DNA of 64,000 nt from positions 117,802-181,801 of the forward strand of contig SPIA01000002.1 of NCBI GenBank assembly GCA_004535795.1. Direction: 5' to 3'. Shown here in pieces: positions 60,448-64,000 of the stretch. Under the pieces are notes generated by a model. It saw only the letters and a list, made by a program, of their open reading frames with translations. It searched no databases and was not told the origin of the DNA. Both the position numbers and the translations under genes were made by a program. How positions within the stretch are numbered: position 1 is the stretch's first letter; every line of letters begins with the position of its first letter. Source of the stretch: Gammaproteobacteria bacterium LSUCC0057 (GTDB lineage: Bacteria; Pseudomonadota; Gammaproteobacteria; Pseudomonadales; Porticoccaceae).

Positions 60448-61408
60448 AGCCACCTCGCAACTGCTGTAACGCCAGGCGGTCGCGCTGGCCGTCGAGATCG
60501 ATTACGGTGATGGTCGGCTCGCCTTCGACGGTGTCGATCTGGCCGATATCGGTACAACCCGCCGGTACCGCATTGTGCAGCGCCGCCGGCACGGTAAAGC
60601 AGAGCCGGTAATCATCGCCACCGCGCAGTGCCCAGTCGACTGTCTGTCGCTCATGCTGCAACCCGCTCGCCAATGGCAAGCGGCGGCTGTCGATGGTGGC
60701 GCTAACGCCACTGGCGCGGCAGAGGTGGCCAAGGTCAGCGAGCAATCCGTCGGAGAGGTCGATGGCACTGTTGGCCACTGCCGCCAGCGCGGCGCCCAAC
60801 TCCAGTGCCGGTTGCGGCGCATCGTAGCGCTGGCGCAGATAGCTCGCCAGCGGTTCGGGCGCCTGCCAGCGCTGTTCGATCAGCGCCAGTGCCGCGGCGC
60901 CATCGCCGAGCGAACCGCTGACAAAAATACGGTCGCCGGGCTGCGCGGTGTGGCGACAGAGCGCCGATCCAGCGGTGACCTCGCCCATCACCGTGAGAGA
61001 GATAGTCAGCGGCCCGCGACTGGTGTCGCCGCCCACTAGCGCAACATTGTGCGCGCTCAGCGCCTGCCTCAATCCGGCACTAAATGGCGCCAGCCAACGG
61101 TCACAGGCCAGCTCACTGGGCAGCGTCAACGCCAGTGTCACCCAGCGCGGCGTCGCACCCATGGCGGCCAGATCGCTGAGATTGACCCCGACACTGCGAG
61201 TGGCGATGGCGGCGGGGGAATAATCGTGCGGGAAGTGCACCCCGGCCACCAGGGTGTCGGTGGCGGCGACCAGCTGCTGACCGGGGGCAATATCAAGCAG
61301 CGCCGCATCGTCGCCAATGCCCAGCGCAACACCCTGCTCGGCGTCGCTGTGCGGCGCCCAACTGGCAAAGTAGTCGGCAATAAGGGCGAATTCGCCGGTG
61401 TTGGCCAT
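60428..61408 (-). CDS. thiL: Thiamine-monophosphate kinase
   Basis: A 326-aa PurM-like ATP-dependent kinase that makes thiamine diphosphate. It has G-I-G-D-D-A-A-L near residue 27, the Mg/ATP segment A-T-D-T-L-V-A-G-V-H-F, V-G-G-D-T-S-R-G, and D-L-S-D-G-L-L-A-D-L for the second metal site. Its ATG shares one base with the nusB stop (TGATG), and its end overlaps pgpA, so nusB-thiL-pgpA form a tightly coupled unit. Length is typical. Confidence 0.96.
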   Translation of the reverse strand: MANTGEFALIADYFASWAPHSDAEQGVALGIGDDAALLDIAPGQQLVAATDTLVAGVHFPHDYSPAAIATRSVGVNLSDLAAMGATPRWVTLALTLPSELACDRWLAPFSAGLRQALSAHNVALVGGDTSRGPLTISLTVMGEVTAGSALCRHTAQPGDRIFVSGSLGDGAAALALIEQRWQAPEPLASYLRQRYDAPQPALELGAALAAVANSAIDLSDGLLADLGHLCRASGVSATIDSRRLPLASGLQHERQTVDWALRGGDDYRLCFTVPAALHNAVPAGCTDIGQIDTVEGEPTITVIDLDGQRDRLALQQLRGGYDHFAD

Positions 61409-61845
61409 CAGCGTCGGTTGGCCTCTACTTCGAGCCTGCGCAGCTGTCCGGCCACTTTGTCGAGCACGCCGTTAATGTACTTGTAGGCGTCGGTGGGGCC
61501 GAATGTTTTAGCCAAGTTGACCCCTTCGTTGATCACCACTTTGTACGGCACATCTAACCGCTCGGCCAACTCGTAACTGGCCAAACGCAACACTGCGCGC
61601 GAGATCGGGTCGAGCTCGGCGACTGTGCGGTCGAGGTGGGGGGCGTAGCTGTCATCGAGTACCGTCAACTGTTTCGGCACAGCGTGTAGTACCTCATGGA
61701 AAAACTCGGCGTCCGCTTTGGCCATATTGTTGTCGAGGTGAAACTCGGCTTCGATGGTGGCCAAATCGGATCCGCCCAACTCCCACGAGTAGAGTGCCTG
61801 GACGAGCAGACGACGGGTTTTTTGACGCTGTTTGGGAGTAGCCAT
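61408..61845 (-). CDS. nusB: Transcription antitermination factor NusB
   Basis: A 145-aa all-helical protein with R-R-L-L-V-Q-A-L-Y-S-W-E-L near the start and the C-terminal Y-K-V-V-I-N-E-G-V-N-L-A-K-T-F-G followed by Y-I-N-G-V-L-D-K. It binds boxA RNA with NusE in rRNA and lambda-type antitermination. The ATG is one base after the ribH stop. The ribH-nusB-thiL order is widely conserved. Confidence 0.97.
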   Translation of the reverse strand: MATPKQRQKTRRLLVQALYSWELGGSDLATIEAEFHLDNNMAKADAEFFHEVLHAVPKQLTVLDDSYAPHLDRTVAELDPISRAVLRLASYELAERLDVPYKVVINEGVNLAKTFGPTDAYKYINGVLDKVAGQLRRLEVEANRR

Positions 61846-61846
61846 A

Positions 61847-62323
61847 TCAGCCTTTTATTGCTTTTAGTGCGGTGATCATCTCGAGCACCGTCAGCGCGGC
61901 CTCGCGCCCTTTATTTTCGTCGTTGTCGGCGCTGCGCAGCTCGGCTTGGCGCAGATCGTCGGTGGTCAACAGACCAAAGCCGACCGGCAACTCGCTGTGC
62001 AGCGCCACTTCGCCAATGCCGCGGGTGGTCTCGGCACAGACGTAATCAAAATGCGGGGTATCGCCGCGAATCACGCAGCCGAGCGCGATCACCGCGTCAA
62101 AGCGACCGCTGCGCGCCGCCTGCTGAGCGGCCAGCGGCAGCTCAAAGGCGCCCGGCACGCGAAAACTCTCTACAGCGCTGGCGGCGACGCCGTGGGCGGC
62201 CAGGGTCTGCTCTGCAGCGGCCAGCAGCGGCTCGGTGATATTACCGTTCCAGCGCGCGGTAATGATCGCTACACGGGCGTTGCCCACATTGAACTGGGCG
62301 GTGTCGGGTCGGTACTCGCTCAT
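61847..62323 (-). CDS. ribH: 6,7-dimethyl-8-ribityllumazine synthase
   Basis: A 158-aa subunit of the icosahedral or pentameric lumazine synthase. It has W-N-G-N-I-T, V-P-G-A-F-E-L-P, the G-C-V-I-R-G-D-T-P-H-F-D phosphate/catalytic segment with the general-base His, and P-V-G-F-G-L-L-T-T. The ATG at 62323 has AGAGGAG 8 nt upstream; reading from 62389 would add 22 residues inside ribBA. It condenses the pyrimidine with dihydroxybutanone phosphate made by RibBA just upstream. Confidence 0.96.
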   Translation of the reverse strand: MSEYRPDTAQFNVGNARVAIITARWNGNITEPLLAAAEQTLAAHGVAASAVESFRVPGAFELPLAAQQAARSGRFDAVIALGCVIRGDTPHFDYVCAETTRGIGEVALHSELPVGFGLLTTDDLRQAELRSADNDENKGREAALTVLEMITALKAIKG

Positions 62324-62351
62324 CGGCGAACTCCTCTTGTCAGTCGGTGGG

Positions 62352-63464
62352 TTACTCGGGGTCGACGTGCTCGACCACTTCCAAGTCAAAGCCAGAAATG
62401 CCGGTAAATTTGAACGGTGCGCTCATCAGCCGCATCTTGCGCACACCCAAATCGAGCAGAATTTGTGAGCCGGCACCCACTTGCTGGAAAACTTTTTCGG
62501 TCGCCACCGGCACCGCGGTCGCCCCTTCTGGAGCGGTGATCGCGGCAATACTGCGCTCGACATCGTCGGCGCTCTCCGGGTAGTAGAGCACCACCACCAC
62601 ACCGCGCCCCTCAGCGGCGACCCGCGCCAGCGCTTTTTGCACCGTCCAGCTGGCGTACTCGGCCGCCTCTAGACCGAGGATGTCACGGCTGGTGCGGCTG
62701 ATATGCACTCGCGTCAACACCGGCTCGCCATCATCGATGTCGCCCATACTCATGGCGAAATGCTTCTCATTGCGGGCCAAGTCGTTGTAGGTGCGCAGCA
62801 CAAATTCGCCGTAGGCAGTATTAACGGTGCGCTGGGCGATACACTCGGTAGTCTTCTCGGTGACCAGACGGTGGTGAATAAGGTCAGCGATGGTGCCGAT
62901 CTTTAACTGATGCTTGGCGGCAAACTGCAGCAGGTCATCGCGGCGCGCCATGGTGCCGTCGTCGTTCATAATCTCGACAATCACCGCCGCCGGTTCAAAA
63001 CCGGCCAAGCGCGCCAAGTCGCAGCCCGCCTCGGTGTGGCCGGCACGGCTCAACACCCCGCCCGGCTGCGCTTTGAGCGGGAAGATGTGACCGGGCTGGA
63101 CAATATCTTGCGGCCGCGCCGAGGCGGCGACTGCGGCCTGCACGGTGCGAGCGCGGTCAGCTGCCGAGATACCGGTGGTAACACCGCTTGCCGCTTCAAT
63201 CGACAGCGTAAAAGGGGTGCCGTGGCTGGAGCCGTTGGCGTTGACCATCATCGGCAGCGCCAGCTGCGCGCAGCGCTGCTCGCTGAGTGTCAGGCAGATC
63301 AGCCCACGCGCGTGGGTGGCCATAAAATTGATGTCTTCCGGGCGCACCATGGTTGCTGCCATCACCAGATCGCCTTCGTTTTCGCGATCCTCATCGTCCA
63401 TCAAAATCACCATCTTGCCGTGGCGAATATCGTCGATGATCTCTTCTACACTGTTTAACTTCAT
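62352..63464 (-). CDS. ribBA: 3,4-dihydroxy-2-butanone-4-phosphate synthase fused to a degenerate GTP cyclohydrolase II domain
   Basis: A 370-aa fusion. Residues 1-205 are a complete RibB: acidic loop D-D-E-D-R-E-N-E-G-D, H-T-E-A-G-C-D-L and the conserved metal-binding Glu/His residues. Residues 206-370 align with GTP cyclohydrolase II. Where that enzyme has its three zinc Cys (S-E-C-L-T-G-D...C-D-C), this one reads H-I-S-R-T-S-R-D and L-E-A-A-E-Y, so zinc cannot bind. This matches the RibBX type known from Shewanella, whose second domain has no cyclohydrolase activity. It lies between ribE and ribH. The gap to ribE is only 48 bp, too short for an FMN riboswitch. Confidence 0.93.
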   Translation of the reverse strand: MKLNSVEEIIDDIRHGKMVILMDDEDRENEGDLVMAATMVRPEDINFMATHARGLICLTLSEQRCAQLALPMMVNANGSSHGTPFTLSIEAASGVTTGISAADRARTVQAAVAASARPQDIVQPGHIFPLKAQPGGVLSRAGHTEAGCDLARLAGFEPAAVIVEIMNDDGTMARRDDLLQFAAKHQLKIGTIADLIHHRLVTEKTTECIAQRTVNTAYGEFVLRTYNDLARNEKHFAMSMGDIDDGEPVLTRVHISRTSRDILGLEAAEYASWTVQKALARVAAEGRGVVVVLYYPESADDVERSIAAITAPEGATAVPVATEKVFQQVGAGSQILLDLGVRKMRLMSAPFKFTGISGFDLEVVEHVDPE

Positions 63465-63512
63465 GAATACCGTTCTCAGTTATCGCTGCTTAGTGGGGGT
63501 CGGCGCCGCGGC

Positions 63513-64000
63513 TCAACCGCGCTCGGCGAGGAGCCGCTCGAGGTAGCGGGCGACCAGGTCGACCTCAAGGTTGACGGCAGTGCCGGGCTGGTAGCCGCCG
63601 ATAATGGTGTTGTCCAGGGTGTGCGGAATAATACAGATCTCAAACTCGCTGCCCTCGACAACATTGACGGTGAGGCTAGTGCCGTCGATGGTGATCGACC
63701 CCTTGGGAGCGATATAGCGCGCCAGCGCCGCTGGTGCGCGCAGCCGAAACCGCTCGCTGCGGGCGTCGCTGTGGCGCGATACCACCTCGCCGAGACCGTC
63801 GACATGGCCGGAGACCATATGGCCGCCAAAGCGGTCACCCGCCTGCATGGCTTTCTCTAAGTTGATGCGGCTGCCCAGCTGCCAACGGCCAATGGTGGTC
63901 AGATCTAGCGACTCCACCGAGACGTCGACAGCAAATTGCTGGCCGCGCAGCTCGACCACCGTCAGGCAGCAACCGTTGCAGGCGATGCTGTCGCCGAGTT
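63513..64000 (-). CDS. ribE: Riboflavin synthase alpha subunit (5' end beyond the window)
   Basis: The reading frame is open to base 64000, with 162 residues visible. The first visible residues read L-G-D-S-I-A-C-N-G-C-C-L-T, the conserved N-terminal-barrel motif. The second barrel repeats it as P-K-G-S-I-T-I-D-G-T-S-L-T-V. G-H-V-D-G and the C-terminal trimerisation helix (V-A-R-Y-L-E-R-L-L) are normal. It dismutates two lumazines to riboflavin and a pyrimidine. About 40 N-terminal residues are missing. It starts the visible part of the ribE-ribBA-ribH-nusB-thiL-pgpA run. Confidence 0.95.
   Translation of the reverse strand, partial: LGDSIACNGCCLTVVELRGQQFAVDVSVESLDLTTIGRWQLGSRINLEKAMQAGDRFGGHMVSGHVDGLGEVVSRHSDARSERFRLRAPAALARYIAPKGSITIDGTSLTVNVVEGSEFEICIIPHTLDNTIIGGYQPGTAVNLEVDLVARYLERLLAERG

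Noticed and set aside
63465-63512. FMN riboswitch upstream of ribBA
   Set aside because: The ribE-ribBA gap is only 48 bp and has none of the expected conserved stems; an FMN element needs well over 100 nt. One could lie further upstream, outside the window.

Overview
The window reads as chromosomal DNA of an aerobic gammaproteobacterium. The housekeeping block (nusB, thiL and pgpA next to ribE-ribBA-ribH, plus mpl, dtd, uup, gpmI, envC, ctpA and a PPi-type phosphofructokinase) fits marine lineages such as Cellvibrionales/Spongiibacteraceae-like bacteria. That placement is an inference from gene content; no rRNA or other taxonomic marker lies in the window.

Positions 1 to about 39,200 form a dense catabolic region. 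A ten-gene minus-strand operon (9201 down to 1 and beyond) encodes a 3-ketosteroid-dehydrogenase-like flavoprotein, three SDRs, a limonene-epoxide-hydrolase-like protein, two APH-type kinases, an NTF2-like protein, an AttH/CrtC-like protein and an MFS carrier. It diverges from a second MFS gene at 9302. Next come a LysR regulator and a divergent operon for a 1176-aa indolepyruvate:ferredoxin-oxidoreductase-type protein plus an MDR reductase (10645-16194). A kinase plus AttH/CrtC-like pair follows (16191-18379). A long minus-strand series (30828 down to 18585) has two cytochrome P450s, three acyl-CoA dehydrogenases, an enoyl-CoA hydratase, an amidohydrolase, an MFS carrier and accessory small-fold proteins. 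Positions 30992-39184 hold two TetR regulators, a desaturase-like flavoprotein, two unusual Rieske-oxygenase-like subunits, an acyl-CoA synthetase and a DapB-like dehydrogenase. The gene set suggests oxidation, CoA activation and beta-oxidation-like breakdown of a polycyclic or branched isoprenoid-like substrate, with steroid or terpenoid the best guesses. No steroid A/B-ring cleavage genes (HsaA-D type) are visible here.

Two features bind this region together. First, a 17-bp operator-like palindrome, TTTGAC-N5-GTCAAA, occurs four times, always between genes (18508, 30958, 33311, 38007), suggesting a local TetR regulon. Second, an AttH/CrtC-like protein adjacent to an APH-type kinase and/or an NTF2-like protein recurs three times. 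The most striking genes are the adjacent 34119-35147 and 35148-36089. One has lost the Rieske cluster ligands but keeps the mononuclear iron motif, and the other is the exact reverse, so together they could form one obligately heteromeric oxygenase.

From 39,230 to 45,020 there is an acyl-CoA dehydrogenase, a UbiA-type prenyltransferase and a three-gene operon for the end of meta-cleavage pathways (2-hydroxypentadienoate hydratase, acylating acetaldehyde dehydrogenase, 4-hydroxy-2-oxovalerate aldolase), which yields pyruvate and acetyl-CoA. It ends in a strong bidirectional terminator.

From 45,035 to 64,000 the DNA looks visibly richer in G+C and is ordinary core genome: metY-like, dtd, mpl, phosphofructokinase, an RND/MMPL protein with a 15-bp in-frame tandem repeat, uup, gpmI, envC, a TIGR03643 protein and ctpA. 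Then come hisF, ribA, pgpA, thiL, nusB, ribH, ribBA and partial ribE on the minus strand. RibBA has lost the zinc ligands of its cyclohydrolase half, and the separate RibA supplies that activity. No tRNA, rRNA, CRISPR array, insertion sequence or integrase was seen.
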